64,000 nucleotides of DNA, taken from assembly GCF_000015965.1 (NCBI RefSeq), contig NC_009091.1:558001-622000 (forward strand), in the 5' to 3' direction. The DNA comes from Prochlorococcus marinus str. MIT 9301. GTDB taxonomy: Bacteria > Cyanobacteriota > Cyanobacteriia > PCC-6307 > Cyanobiaceae. This document shows, one piece after another, positions 30,325-41,065 of this stretch; the stretch's first letter is position 1, and each line of letters opens with the position of its first letter. A program made the position numbers and the translations under genes. The notes under the pieces are model-generated. The model was given only the letters and a program-made list of their open reading frames with translations, was not told the origin of the DNA and did not search any database.

Positions 30325-31332
30325 GGTTTGTGTTGGGAATGCAAACTCTATATTATTAAACGCAAATTCCTCAATAATTCTTAAATTTATAGATTGTTGC
30401 GCTTCCATTGCGGCGAGATAATTATTTGTTGGGATGTAATAAACAAGTTCGAAATTAAGACTGAAGTCTCCGAAATCTGTGAAATGACATCTATCAAAAG
30501 AAGCATCTTTTGTCTCTTCAACTATTTTTTTAATTATTATTGGAATCAATTTCATAAGTTTTGGAGAGGTTTCATAAACTACTCCCAATTTATGTACTAA
30601 CCTTCTTTTTTCCATTTGTGCGTAATTTGAAATTATTCCATTTGTTAGGGCGCTATTACTCATTACTATTACTTCTCCATTAATACTTCTTATCCTTGAT
30701 GATCTTACTCCAACTCTCTCAACCATTCCGAGGACTCCATCAGATTTTATAAACTCACCTTTTTGAAAAGGTTTATCAAGCAAAATTGTTATATATTCAA
30801 AGAACTCCTGAACTGGATCTTTCAAAGCTAGTCCTGCTCCAATACCTCCTGCACTTAGTAAAGCCCAAATAGCAGTCATTTGAACACCTATATTTTGTAA
30901 GAAAAAAATTGAGCCAATAGTCCATGTTAATGCTTTTATCAATGGGGTTAGTGAAGATACCATCGAACTAATTGAGGAATCATTAATTTTCGAGGTCGTT
31001 TCTGTTAAAGATCTTATTAAAACTTTGTTGAGAGCTTTTATGATGATTATTAATATAAATAATTTCAAAATATTCAATATGACAGAGATGAAAGTTATTT
31101 CATCAGCAAAAAAATAGTCAATTGAAAAATAAAATGATAGGAGGAAACCTATAGGTTTTATGATTCCAGAGATCACCTCAAAAATAAAATCATCGAAATT
31201 TGTTTTTGTTCTTTTGGAAATCTTTTTAAAAAATATTTTTGAAACTTTTGAAATTATTATCGACAATAAAGTTCCAATGAAAAAAATAGATATTGCCAGA
31301 AGGAAGTTTTCAGTAACTAATTTCATATTCAA
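30295..31332 (-). CDS. Mechanosensitive ion channel family protein (MscS-type)
   Basis: MscS channels open under membrane tension and release solutes after osmotic downshock. The 345-residue protein has about four hydrophobic segments in its first half. The pore-lining helix region is AIWALLSAGGIGAGLALKDP (about residue 155), followed by the beta domain PFQKGEFIKSDGVLGMVERV. A C-terminal alpha/beta cap follows. The pattern and length fit small MscS homologues. The two ends of the coding frame are well defined (ATG start, stop within the 3' end of the neighbouring SDR). Confidence 0.88.
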   Translation of the reverse strand: MNMKLVTENFLLAISIFFIGTLLSIIISKVSKIFFKKISKRTKTNFDDFIFEVISGIIKPIGFLLSFYFSIDYFFADEITFISVILNILKLFILIIIIKALNKVLIRSLTETTSKINDSSISSMVSSLTPLIKALTWTIGSIFFLQNIGVQMTAIWALLSAGGIGAGLALKDPVQEFFEYITILLDKPFQKGEFIKSDGVLGMVERVGVRSSRIRSINGEVIVMSNSALTNGIISNYAQMEKRRLVHKLGVVYETSPKLMKLIPIIIKKIVEETKDASFDRCHFTDFGDFSLNFELVYYIPTNNYLAAMEAQQSINLRIIEEFAFNNIEFAFPTQTLNIESNKAK

Positions 31333-31404
31333 ATAAACCCTTAAATTTTATCTTTAATAAAATTTTAAATTATCTCAAAACAACAAGCCAGTCTTTATTT
31401 TTCT

Positions 31405-31974
31405 TTAACTCATTATTATGTTTCTAATTTCTTTAAATTCTTCTCTATCCGCAGTTTTGCATAATTCAAAAATTATTGATTCAGTTGTTGTTAAGATCGC
31501 CCCACTCTGAGTCATTCTTTGTAAGGCTATTTCATGATCTACTCTACTTCGACTTCCCATGGAATCTGATATGAGAGTAACTTCAAATCCTTTTTGTAAA
31601 CAATCTAAGACTGTTTGTTGAATACAAATATGCGTTTCGATCCCACAAACTATCAAATTAGTAATTTTCTTATCTTTAAGTTCTTTTAAAAAATCTTCTA
31701 TTTTAGCTAGGCTGAATTCCATTTTTTCAAATTTTCTAAATTCTGCTATTGGTGATAATTCAGGTATCGTTACTCCCAATTTGATTGGGTTCTGTTCAGA
31801 TATAAATATGTTTTCTTCTAAAATTTGGTAAGCATTTGTAAGCTTTTTAATGTTTTTGATTATTGAATCCTTATTAAAAATTGGTCTTATTATTTTTTCC
31901 TGAATATCAATAATTATCAAGGCGTTTACTTTCGATGATAATTTATCAAAAGAGATTTCTTGATCATTCATCAT
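31405..31974 (-). CDS. Isochorismatase-like cysteine hydrolase
   Basis: This 189-residue protein belongs to the isochorismatase-like superfamily, which includes nicotinamidases and other amidases. The triad aspartate is in ALIIIDIQEKI near residue 20, and the nucleophile cysteine is in IVCGIETHICIQQTVLDCL near residue 115. A segment LISDSMGSRSRVDHEIALQR follows. The substrate is not readable; a true isochorismatase role is unlikely without a siderophore locus. Two ATGs in tandem begin the frame. Confidence 0.82.
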   Translation of the reverse strand: MMNDQEISFDKLSSKVNALIIIDIQEKIIRPIFNKDSIIKNIKKLTNAYQILEENIFISEQNPIKLGVTIPELSPIAEFRKFEKMEFSLAKIEDFLKELKDKKITNLIVCGIETHICIQQTVLDCLQKGFEVTLISDSMGSRSRVDHEIALQRMTQSGAILTTTESIIFELCKTADREEFKEIRNIIMS

Positions 31975-32090
31975 TTATGTATAAAGATACATTTAACATA
32001 ATATTTTGAAGAACTTTAGTAAACATTTTAAATCAATAAGTTGTATTACTCTCATCTAGAGTTATTATTGAGAATAGCAATGGGTTAATT

Positions 32091-32543
32091 TTGTCATTAT
32101 CCTCTCAATACAAAGTCATCACATCTCCTCTTGGTGATGGATTACATAAAGATGGGAAGAGATTAACTCCTCAGAGGCTAAAAGTTCTTAATTTATTTGA
32201 AAATATTGGCTCTGGGAAGCATCTTAGTGCTGAAGAGGTTCATGAAAAGTTAGTTAAAACAAGCTCCAAAGTTTCATTAGCAACAATTTATAGAACTTTA
32301 AGACTTTTAGTGCAAATGGGGTTGCTTCATGAATTAGAACTCAGTGAGGGTGGACACAGATATGAATTGCTTAGTAACGACACACCTGATCATCATCATT
32401 TGATTTGCATTAGGTGTGGAAGAACAGAAGAATTCGAAAATGACGAGGTTTTAGAGGCAGGCAAAATTGCAGCAAAAGTTAATGGTTTTAAACTAATTGA
32501 ATCCTCTTTGAATGTAAGAGCTATTTGTCCTAATTGCATTTAG
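32091..32543 (+). CDS. Fur-family metal-responsive transcriptional regulator
   Basis: Fur-family repressors sense iron, zinc or peroxide and control metal uptake. The 150-residue protein has a winged-helix N-terminus with RLTPQRLKVLNLFEN and VSLATIYRTLRLLVQMGL (recognition helix, about residues 60-77). The dimerization domain follows, with the metal-binding HHHLICIRCG and a final AICPNCI. The two CxxC pairs form the structural zinc site. Which branch (Fur, Zur or PerR) cannot be decided. The start is TTG at 32091; an ATG just upstream runs into a stop after one codon. Confidence 0.9.
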   Translation: MSLSSQYKVITSPLGDGLHKDGKRLTPQRLKVLNLFENIGSGKHLSAEEVHEKLVKTSSKVSLATIYRTLRLLVQMGLLHELELSEGGHRYELLSNDTPDHHHLICIRCGRTEEFENDEVLEAGKIAAKVNGFKLIESSLNVRAICPNCI

Positions 32544-32549
32544 CAAGTT

Positions 32550-33482
32550 TCAACTTAAAGTCCCTCCACAACTTGACCCTGCACCTGCAGTGCAAGCAAA
32601 ACAATGTTCTTTTACAGCTACCCCGTAGTCAAAAGTAAATGATTCATCCAATAGATCAAAAAGTGTCTTTGGTCCTTTATTCTCTCGGAAATTTATCTGT
32701 TGGTTAAAGTCACAGTCATAAATTTCTCCTAGCCAATTTACGCTAATTGTCTTTTTACACATAAGATTTTCTAAATTTTTTTCATTAAAATTTTCTTTTA
32801 GTAATTTGTAATAAGTATTTAGTTTCCCTTCTCTTCTAAGAAATTCTTCATATCTATTTATTGGCATATTAGTTATTGTGTATAAATTATTAAAAACGAT
32901 GTTGAATTTTTCGAATAGAATTTCTTTATAATCCTTCTCCAATATTTCCTGAGAAGGAGGAAGAATTGGGCTTACAGGATTGTAAACAAGATTTAATTGT
33001 AATCCATTTTCTTTCTTTCCATATCCTAGATCATTAAGAATTTTAATGGCATTAATACTTTTTTCAAAAACGCCAAAACCTCTTTGAAAATCAACATTAT
33101 TTTTTTCATAACATGGTAGCGAAGCAGTAACTATCACTTTATTTTTTGCAAGAAATTGAGGAAGATCTTCATAACCCTCTTCAAAAAAAATTGTCAAATT
33201 GCACCTATCAATAATATCAACTTTTTTTGTGCTTAAGCTGGTTATTAGGTTTTTAAATTCTGGGTGAAGTTCTGGCGCACCACCTGTAATATCTAAAGTC
33301 TTGATTTTATATTTTTCAATTATCTTTGGAATAAGAGATATCATTTCATTGGACATTTTTTCAGTCCTTAGGGGACTCGAATTGACATGACAATGCTTAC
33401 AAGCCTGATTGCATTTATAACCTATGTTAATTTGCAATGTTTCTATAGGTTCTTTATATATTGAAGGGAATTTTTCTTTCAT
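32550..33482 (-). CDS. arsS: Arsenosugar biosynthesis radical SAM protein ArsS-like
   Basis: ArsS is a radical SAM enzyme known to attach the adenosyl group to dimethylarsenic when arsenosugars are made. The 310-residue protein has the cluster motif YKCNQACKHCHVNSSP near residue 25, the SAM-binding LDITGGAPELHPEF near residue 65, and a C-terminal cysteine-rich segment HCFACTAGAGSSCGGT that fits auxiliary cluster binding. No ArsM methyltransferase is seen next to it. It converges on the Fur-family gene with six bases between, and lies downstream of the ggpP-like gene. Confidence 0.88.
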   Translation of the reverse strand: MKEKFPSIYKEPIETLQINIGYKCNQACKHCHVNSSPLRTEKMSNEMISLIPKIIEKYKIKTLDITGGAPELHPEFKNLITSLSTKKVDIIDRCNLTIFFEEGYEDLPQFLAKNKVIVTASLPCYEKNNVDFQRGFGVFEKSINAIKILNDLGYGKKENGLQLNLVYNPVSPILPPSQEILEKDYKEILFEKFNIVFNNLYTITNMPINRYEEFLRREGKLNTYYKLLKENFNEKNLENLMCKKTISVNWLGEIYDCDFNQQINFRENKGPKTLFDLLDESFTFDYGVAVKEHCFACTAGAGSSCGGTLS

Positions 33483-33522
33483 GAATCTATTATTTATAAA
33501 TTGTCATTAGAAAATAAAAAAG

Positions 33523-34743
33523 TCAACTATTTTTTTTAAAGTTTGACCTCTCATTAGCAAGTTCAATAAACCAACTTATGTATTCTTTGGGACCATTTTT
33601 AAAAACTATGTCAAATTTTAAGTTGTCATGAACATCACTAATCCCTTTGAAACCAGTTTTTTTTGTAGAGGGTCTTTCAACTTCACCAGAACTACTATCT
33701 ACAAAAATTATTTTATTCTTAATCCCAAATTCATTACCTAATATTTGTATTAATTCTAGAAAAGACCTGTCACTTCCTCCTCTTGAATAACTTTTTTCAT
33801 CATTATTTTTTTTTGATGTGACTGTATCACCAACTCCAACAATCAAAGGCATATCTTCTTTTTGAATAGTTCTTTTGCATAAATCAATTTTTCCCACAAC
33901 AGAATTTGGAGAGTTTCTAAAGTTAAAATTTCTTCCAAAAGGAGCTTTACCAGTTTTATCCGCAATAAATTTATTTAAAAGAAATAAAACTCCAGAATCT
34001 TTAACTGCTCCTTTAATAAGTAATTGTATGTCTGTTGATCCGATATCATCTTGAGAGGAAAGTTTAATTGTTTCTCTACCATTTTTATTACCTAAATTTG
34101 GTGAAATATGAAGGAAAAATGAGTTTTTGAGGCCTTCGGATTCAGCTTTTAAAATGATTTCATTCATCATTTTTTCAAAACTAATTTGAATAAGCTTTCT
34201 TTTATCAGAATCTTCATGAACTAAATCAAATAGACTATTGAAATTAATCGTTGGCGAGAAGCGTGTTTCACATATCGATTTTACTGCGTGAAAATTGATA
34301 TCATCTTGGCTAAGTTCAGGAAAAATATTCTTAACTATATAATTAAATTTTGGTCTAATTAAACTAGGTACTTTAGATAAAAAACTTAGTTCTTTTTCTG
34401 AGACTCCTTCAAAACTTATTTCACCATTACTGTCTTGATACTCTACTCCACAGGCAGCTAAACCTCTTAAATATAGTTCTTTGTTTTTAGGCTCAGTAGT
34501 GCTCCTTAAACTCCTCTCTATTATTCTGTTAACTCCTCTTGGACCTTCATGTTCCCCGCAAGTTAATACAAAGAATTCCTCGGCAAATTCTTTTACTGCA
34601 TAGATATATTTTGATTCTAATTCTCTATTCATTGGATCTTTAACTAAAGGGATACAAACTCCGTCAATGTCTTGAATAAATAAGATATTTTTAGAAGAAA
34701 TTAATTGTTTTTTTTCATTTAAATTACTTACCATATATTCCAT
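33523..34743 (-). CDS. ggpP: Glucosylglycerol-3-phosphate phosphatase (StpA/GgpP-like)
   Basis: In moderately halophilic cyanobacteria this phosphatase dephosphorylates glucosylglycerol-phosphate to make the osmolyte glucosylglycerol. The 406-residue protein has a haloacid-dehalogenase-like start, LFIQDIDGVCIPLVKDP (about residue 22), the segment LTCGEHEGPRGVNRIIE, and late motifs MPLIVGVGDTVTSKK and RGGSDRSFLELIQ, all typical of StpA. The partner synthase GgpS is not in this window. It is divergent from a Rossmann-type gene, with 115 bases between. Confidence 0.88.
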   Translation of the reverse strand: MEYMVSNLNEKKQLISSKNILFIQDIDGVCIPLVKDPMNRELESKYIYAVKEFAEEFFVLTCGEHEGPRGVNRIIERSLRSTTEPKNKELYLRGLAACGVEYQDSNGEISFEGVSEKELSFLSKVPSLIRPKFNYIVKNIFPELSQDDINFHAVKSICETRFSPTINFNSLFDLVHEDSDKRKLIQISFEKMMNEIILKAESEGLKNSFFLHISPNLGNKNGRETIKLSSQDDIGSTDIQLLIKGAVKDSGVLFLLNKFIADKTGKAPFGRNFNFRNSPNSVVGKIDLCKRTIQKEDMPLIVGVGDTVTSKKNNDEKSYSRGGSDRSFLELIQILGNEFGIKNKIIFVDSSSGEVERPSTKKTGFKGISDVHDNLKFDIVFKNGPKEYISWFIELANERSNFKKNS

Positions 34744-34858
34744 ATTTATTATTATTTTCTTTTAATTTTCACTCATAAATTATAAATTAAAAAACTGAAT
34801 TTTTTCAATAAATAATTTGCTATGGTCAAAAATTGCTTTAATGTAGAAAAATATTGGT

Positions 34859-36406
34859 ATGGGTAAGAAATTAAAAAATTATCAAGAGTTTCCAAAAATG
34901 AAGAATAATTTCGTAGAAAACATCAAAGATGAAAAATATTTTTATTCATTGATTGAAGATGTAGAGAATAGCAAAGTTGGATTTTACAGTGTTGGTTTAT
35001 ATCCTGCATCACTAGCATACAACTGTGCTATGCATGGAAAATCAAATAATATTCTCTTGGCTCCTAGGGAAGATAGAGATTTGTTAGGTGCTTTCTCGAA
35101 AGATGTTATTTCTGGTATGGATAATGAGATTATTGAAAAGATTAAGAGAATGGGAAATTATTCTTCAGAGGGAAAAATAAAGTCTTTTGATCTAAATGAT
35201 CTTCTATTGAAATGTGAGATAGTTATTCTTGCTTCAAATAGTAATCACATACAAGATGATGTTAAAAATGCTTTAGAACTCAGAAAAAATTTAAAAAGGG
35301 AAAATGTGGTCCTTGGCTGTCTAGTCGGTTCTTTTTGTATTGATAATAAAAATAAAAACCCTTTTATTCTTTGTAATAAATATCCAAATTTAGCTTTTTT
35401 TACAGGGTTTCATCGTCACGGAGCTTTAAGAAATCCTAATGATAGTTTTACTGCAAATTTCTGCCATCCTAATGCGCTAACAGCATTAATAGGCGCACGC
35501 ATTTTGAATCAATTATCACCGAAAATTCAAGTTTCTCCTGGTGTTCACAATATTGAATGTCAATATATAAAATCAATAAAAAATATCTCATCAATTTTTG
35601 CAGGTTTTGTAAATAACTTTCATTCCGATAAGCCAGGAATGCTTCCTACCATTAATACGATTTTGTTAACTCAATGTTTAGACCAGGCCGCATCAGTATC
35701 AATAAAAGTTAGAAAAAAAAATAAATTAGAGAATAAATATCTTTCATTAAAAGAACTTGGTTATGGTGAAGAAATAATTAGTGCAAGGGAAATAAATAAT
35801 GAAAAATTTTGTGAAAAAGGAGATTATACTTTTTCTCAATTAAATGCTGTTAAGGCTGATGTCTTAGGAAGTATGACTCTACCAACTGAAGGAAAACCAA
35901 CACGGAATTTTCAAGCAGGACAAGTTTTATCAGATATGCTTTTGCAACTCAACAGATGTCCAAAAGATGTCTCAGAATTTGTAAATTGGTGTAATAAATA
36001 CTCTCTCAGTCAAGGAGGATTAGAAGGTCTAAAATCTTTAAAATTTTGGCCAGACATTTATAAAGAATTCAAAATTAAAAATAACAATTGTTCAATGATT
36101 AATCTGATTTATTTATGCTTTAATGCTAATTCAGAAGAAAAAAAAGAAATTTATAAGGTTTTAATTAGTTCAGAAGAAATAACTAATTTTTGCCAAGAAT
36201 CTGTGAAATCAGAATTATCTTTCGAACTAAATGAAAAATTAAAAGGAGATTATCTTTTTGATGATATTGAAAACTTTTATAAGAAATTATTTACTAACAA
36301 AGAGCAAAACGCCCTTAAAACAAATAAATATAGTAATCAAATTTCTAAAAAAAATCCTAGTTATATCAATGTATTGAAAATTATTAATAAATATTTTAAT
36401 AATTGA
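34859..36406 (+). CDS. Rossmann-type dehydrogenase-like protein, unknown substrate
   Basis: This 515-residue protein is not recognised with certainty. Around residue 40 the segment KVGFYSVGLYPASLAYNCAM looks like a Rossmann dinucleotide-binding loop of the 6-phosphogluconate or glycerol-3-phosphate dehydrogenase type, and VILASNSNHIQDDV near residue 122 fits the matching strand and loop. Middle motifs include FTGFHRHGALRNPNDSF and CHPNALTALIGA. The last 130 residues are Lys/Asn-rich and helical. The position opposite ggpP suggests a link to sugar-glycerol osmolyte metabolism, but this is inference. Confidence 0.6.
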   Translation: MGKKLKNYQEFPKMKNNFVENIKDEKYFYSLIEDVENSKVGFYSVGLYPASLAYNCAMHGKSNNILLAPREDRDLLGAFSKDVISGMDNEIIEKIKRMGNYSSEGKIKSFDLNDLLLKCEIVILASNSNHIQDDVKNALELRKNLKRENVVLGCLVGSFCIDNKNKNPFILCNKYPNLAFFTGFHRHGALRNPNDSFTANFCHPNALTALIGARILNQLSPKIQVSPGVHNIECQYIKSIKNISSIFAGFVNNFHSDKPGMLPTINTILLTQCLDQAASVSIKVRKKNKLENKYLSLKELGYGEEIISAREINNEKFCEKGDYTFSQLNAVKADVLGSMTLPTEGKPTRNFQAGQVLSDMLLQLNRCPKDVSEFVNWCNKYSLSQGGLEGLKSLKFWPDIYKEFKIKNNNCSMINLIYLCFNANSEEKKEIYKVLISSEEITNFCQESVKSELSFELNEKLKGDYLFDDIENFYKKLFTNKEQNALKTNKYSNQISKKNPSYINVLKIINKYFNN

Positions 36407-36499
36407 TTATTTTTATAATTTGCTAGAAAGTAAAGTTCTTAATTTATTTACTAATCTTGATTGCAGGGTTAGAATTACTATGGTTTAAAAAGGTTTTTT

Positions 36500-37159
36500 T
36501 TGAAAAAGGAATTAACTCATCGTTCTCATGAACTTAAAGCTCTTGGTTGGAATCAAGAAGACTTAACAAGATACGAAGATTTGTGGGAATACAGTCAAAG
36601 ATGGGGATTAATAAATTTAGAAAGAGAAGACAGACAGTTTTTAAAGAAGGCAGAAAAGTTACTCCCAAAGATCCAAAATAAAAAGATATCCGTTAAAAAA
36701 ACTATTGAAGAAAAATCTTATTATCAATGGTTAAATTTTTACCTCGATGAAATTAATACTTTTAGTAATTCTAATCTCCCAAAAAAGAAATATGGTGTTT
36801 GGACACTCTTAATTGAAGAGGAAATAAAACTTCTTAAGGAATTACAACCAGTTATGGGTCTTCCTGATACTTTAAAAGCTAAGAATCTATTCGAAAATAG
36901 AAAAGAGCTTATAAATAAAGCTTTTAGCGAATTTGATGCTAAGAACAATGATAAGTGTTTCAATTTTGATGAGGTTCTTAACAACTCTGAAAAAGATGTA
37001 GGTAAGAATTGGAAGTCAATTACTGAAAAAGATCCTGAGGCTAATAAAACTTTTCCAATAATTGATTCTGCCAATATTGAGAAACTCAGATCTGTGATAA
37101 AAGAGGATTTGAGTTTATATATGAAAGATAATTACCCCTCATTAAAAAAGGATTTATAA
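36500..37159 (+). CDS. Conserved-looking protein of unknown function
   Basis: This 219-residue soluble protein is not recognised. It is mostly helical and charged, with aromatic-rich segments such as LKALGWNQEDLTRYEDLWEY (about residues 12-31) and KYGVWTLLIEEEIKLLKELQ (about 97-116). No membrane segment, signal peptide or catalytic motif is visible. The start is TTG at 36500 behind an AAAAAGG stretch. It lies 72 bases before metY in the same direction, but the AT-rich gap makes independent expression possible. Confidence 0.6.
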   Translation: MKKELTHRSHELKALGWNQEDLTRYEDLWEYSQRWGLINLEREDRQFLKKAEKLLPKIQNKKISVKKTIEEKSYYQWLNFYLDEINTFSNSNLPKKKYGVWTLLIEEEIKLLKELQPVMGLPDTLKAKNLFENRKELINKAFSEFDAKNNDKCFNFDEVLNNSEKDVGKNWKSITEKDPEANKTFPIIDSANIEKLRSVIKEDLSLYMKDNYPSLKKDL

Positions 37160-37225
37160 ATATTTATCTTTTTTTTGTTTTTTTTTGGAACTTTTTTGAG
37201 TTAAATAGATAATAGGATCATTTAA

Positions 37226-38560
<1,335 letters not shown>

Positions 38561-38573
38561 GAAAGGAGATTTA

Positions 38574-39464
38574 TTGGCTTTAATAATTCCTGGTAATTAT
38601 CACAAGATTAGTGATGTTGAGAAAAATCATATATCTTGGATCGAACCAGAATTGGCAAAAAGACAGGATATACGTCCTCTTAGGATTGGTATTTTGAATA
38701 TTATGCCTCTTGGTAAGCAGTATGAATTTAACTTGCTACATCCACTTGGTTTATCTCCTCTTCAAATAGAGCCTGTTTGGATAAAGCTTAAAACTCACTC
38801 TTATAAGACATGGGATCTTAATCATCTAAATAATCTATACGTTACTTGGGAAGAAGCAAATAATCCAGAACCGTTAGACGGAATCATAATTACTGGGGCA
38901 CCTATTGAGCACTTAGCCTTTGAGGATGTTAATTATTGGGATGAATTTGTGAAAATTGTAAATGAAGCTAGAACTTCTTGTGCGAGTACTCTTGGATTAT
39001 GTTGGGCGGGCTTTGCTCTGGCTTATTTGGCAGGAGTTGATAAGCAAGTTTTTGATAGGAAATTATTTGGGGTATTCCCTTTAAAAAGTCTTGTTCCAGG
39101 ACACCCTTTGATGGGTACACAAGATGATGAATTTATATGTCCTCAAAGTAGATTTGCAGGATTACCAGATTTAGAAATGGAGAAGGCCCAAAAAGAAGGG
39201 AAATTGAATTTGTTGGCTTATGGAGAAAACGTCGGATATACAATATTTGAATCTATTGATCAAAAACAACTTATGCATTTAGGTCATCCTGAATATACGG
39301 TGCATAGAATTATTAGTGAAATTGAAAGAGACAAAGAAAAGGGAGATGTTCCTCCTCCTAAAAATTTTGATCCAAATAGTTCAAAAACCGCTTGGAGATC
39401 GCATAGGAATTTGCTTTTTCAGCAATGGCTTTGGTTTTGTTATCAACAAGTTAGTCTTAATTAA
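38574..39464 (+). CDS. metA: Homoserine O-acyltransferase (MetA)
   Basis: MetA acylates homoserine, providing the substrate for MetY. I choose TTG at 38574 because a good ribosome-binding sequence (GAAAGGAGA, 38561-38569) sits just before it; a longer frame from an ATG at 38502 lies inside metY and lacks this. The resulting 296-residue protein starts with LIIPGNYH and has the catalytic-cysteine segment LGLCWAGFALAYL near residue 140. HLGHPEYTVHR near residue 230 contains the active-site histidine and glutamate. Acetyl versus succinyl specificity is not resolved; pairing with MetY suggests acetyl. Confidence 0.93.
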   Translation: MALIIPGNYHKISDVEKNHISWIEPELAKRQDIRPLRIGILNIMPLGKQYEFNLLHPLGLSPLQIEPVWIKLKTHSYKTWDLNHLNNLYVTWEEANNPEPLDGIIITGAPIEHLAFEDVNYWDEFVKIVNEARTSCASTLGLCWAGFALAYLAGVDKQVFDRKLFGVFPLKSLVPGHPLMGTQDDEFICPQSRFAGLPDLEMEKAQKEGKLNLLAYGENVGYTIFESIDQKQLMHLGHPEYTVHRIISEIERDKEKGDVPPPKNFDPNSSKTAWRSHRNLLFQQWLWFCYQQVSLN

Positions 39465-39469
39465 CTTTC

Positions 39470-41035
39470 TTAATGAGCACTTTCAATACCGCCTAGTCTT
39501 TCAAATAAGTTAAGACTTTCTTTATTTAATCCTACAATTTCAACTTTAGAACCACCATTCTGGAACTTCCTTATAATTTGCTCGAGAGCAATAACGCCAC
39601 TTTGATCCCAAATATGAGCTAAAGACATATCAATTACGATATTTTCAGGATGTTCATAAATATCAAATCCTTGTAAGAAATAAATTTTACTTACAAAAAA
39701 TAATTGTCCTTTTACTTTGTAGGTAGTCAAATTATTTTCTTTAGATCTTGAAATAGTTATAACTTTTGCTACTTTTCTGCTGAAAAGAATTGCAGCTAAA
39801 GCAACTCCTGCAATAACTCCAAGTGCAAGATTATGAGGTTTTGTCAGCATTGTAACTGCAAAAGTCATAAGCATTACTGCAGTATCACTTTTAGGTATCT
39901 TTCTAATATTTTTTAATCCATTTATATCTGCTGTACTTATTGCGATGGTTATCATGATTGCTACTAAAGCTGCCATTGGTATTGCTCCAATCCAAGACTT
40001 CAAGAGGATAATCATTATTAGTAGAGATATACCTGAGGAGAGAGTTGATAATCTAGATTTACCACCATTTTCAGTATTCATAACAGATTGCCCAACTAGG
40101 GCACATCCAGCCATTCCACCAAATAAGGATGCCACAATATTTGCGATTCCCTGTCCTCTTGCTTCTTTATTTTTATTAGAACTTGTATCAGTTACATCGT
40201 CTAAAATGTCTTGAGTTAAAAAGGTTTCCATTAAACCCACGAGAGATATTGCAAGTGAAGTCGGTAAAATAATTCCTAATGTTTCAAGACTAAAAGGTAC
40301 TTTTCCATTTTCTATTGATCCAAAAGGAAGAGAAATACTTGGTAATCCATCAGGTAATTTACCCAAATCGCCTACTGTTGGGACATCTAGATTCAAGAAT
40401 ATGCTTATGAGAGTAATTACTACTATCGCGATAAGTTGAGATGGGACTACTTTTGTGATTTTTGGAAGCCCATAGATAATTATTAATCCTAGGATTACAA
40501 GAATCCAAACTACTGGGATCTGAGAGTTAACTGGATATTGACTCAAAGTTTGTTCAATTAATCCTTTTGATTCTTTAATACCTATTCCTAACTGAGGTAG
40601 TTGTGCCTGAAATATTAAAAGCGCCAATGCATTTACAAATCCACTTAATACTCCCGTTGGCACGAATCGCATTTGGTAGGCAAGTCTTAAATATCCCCAA
40701 AGAATTTGGAAAATTCCAGTTAATATTCCAGCTGCAATAAGATATGGGACTCCTAATCCAGGAGCTTGTGATTCTCCATAAGCAACAAGTCCAGTCATCA
40801 AAAGAGCTGTTGAACCTGTAGCTGAAGTGATCATCCCCCTTCTTCCTCCAACAATCGCAATTGTTATAGATAAGCAAAATGCACCAAAAAGGCCAACTTT
40901 AGGATCTACACCAGCTATCCCTGAAAAAGCAATTGCTTCTGGGATCATTGCAAAAGCAACTACTAAGCCAGAAAGAATATTTGACTTTGGATCATCTAAC
41001 CAATTTTTAGATAAATATCTTGAGAAATTTGACAT
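39470..41035 (-). CDS. SulP-family anion transporter (bicarbonate or sulfate)
   Basis: SulP carriers move sulfate or, in cyanobacteria, bicarbonate with sodium (BicA). The 521-residue protein has about ten to fourteen hydrophobic segments, starting with NILSGLVVAFAMIPEAIAFS near residue 18. IVASLFGGMAGCALVGQSVM lies near residue 300. The C-terminal STAS domain runs from about residue 410 to the end (NIVIDMSLAHIWDQSGVIAL). The sequence does not settle the substrate: the position next to methionine genes favours sulfate, the lineage favours bicarbonate. It converges on metA, five bases apart. Confidence 0.87.
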   Translation of the reverse strand: MSNFSRYLSKNWLDDPKSNILSGLVVAFAMIPEAIAFSGIAGVDPKVGLFGAFCLSITIAIVGGRRGMITSATGSTALLMTGLVAYGESQAPGLGVPYLIAAGILTGIFQILWGYLRLAYQMRFVPTGVLSGFVNALALLIFQAQLPQLGIGIKESKGLIEQTLSQYPVNSQIPVVWILVILGLIIIYGLPKITKVVPSQLIAIVVITLISIFLNLDVPTVGDLGKLPDGLPSISLPFGSIENGKVPFSLETLGIILPTSLAISLVGLMETFLTQDILDDVTDTSSNKNKEARGQGIANIVASLFGGMAGCALVGQSVMNTENGGKSRLSTLSSGISLLIMIILLKSWIGAIPMAALVAIMITIAISTADINGLKNIRKIPKSDTAVMLMTFAVTMLTKPHNLALGVIAGVALAAILFSRKVAKVITISRSKENNLTTYKVKGQLFFVSKIYFLQGFDIYEHPENIVIDMSLAHIWDQSGVIALEQIIRKFQNGGSKVEIVGLNKESLNLFERLGGIESAH

Positions 41036-41065
41036 TTTAAGTTTATTTATAATTAAGAAGTTACC

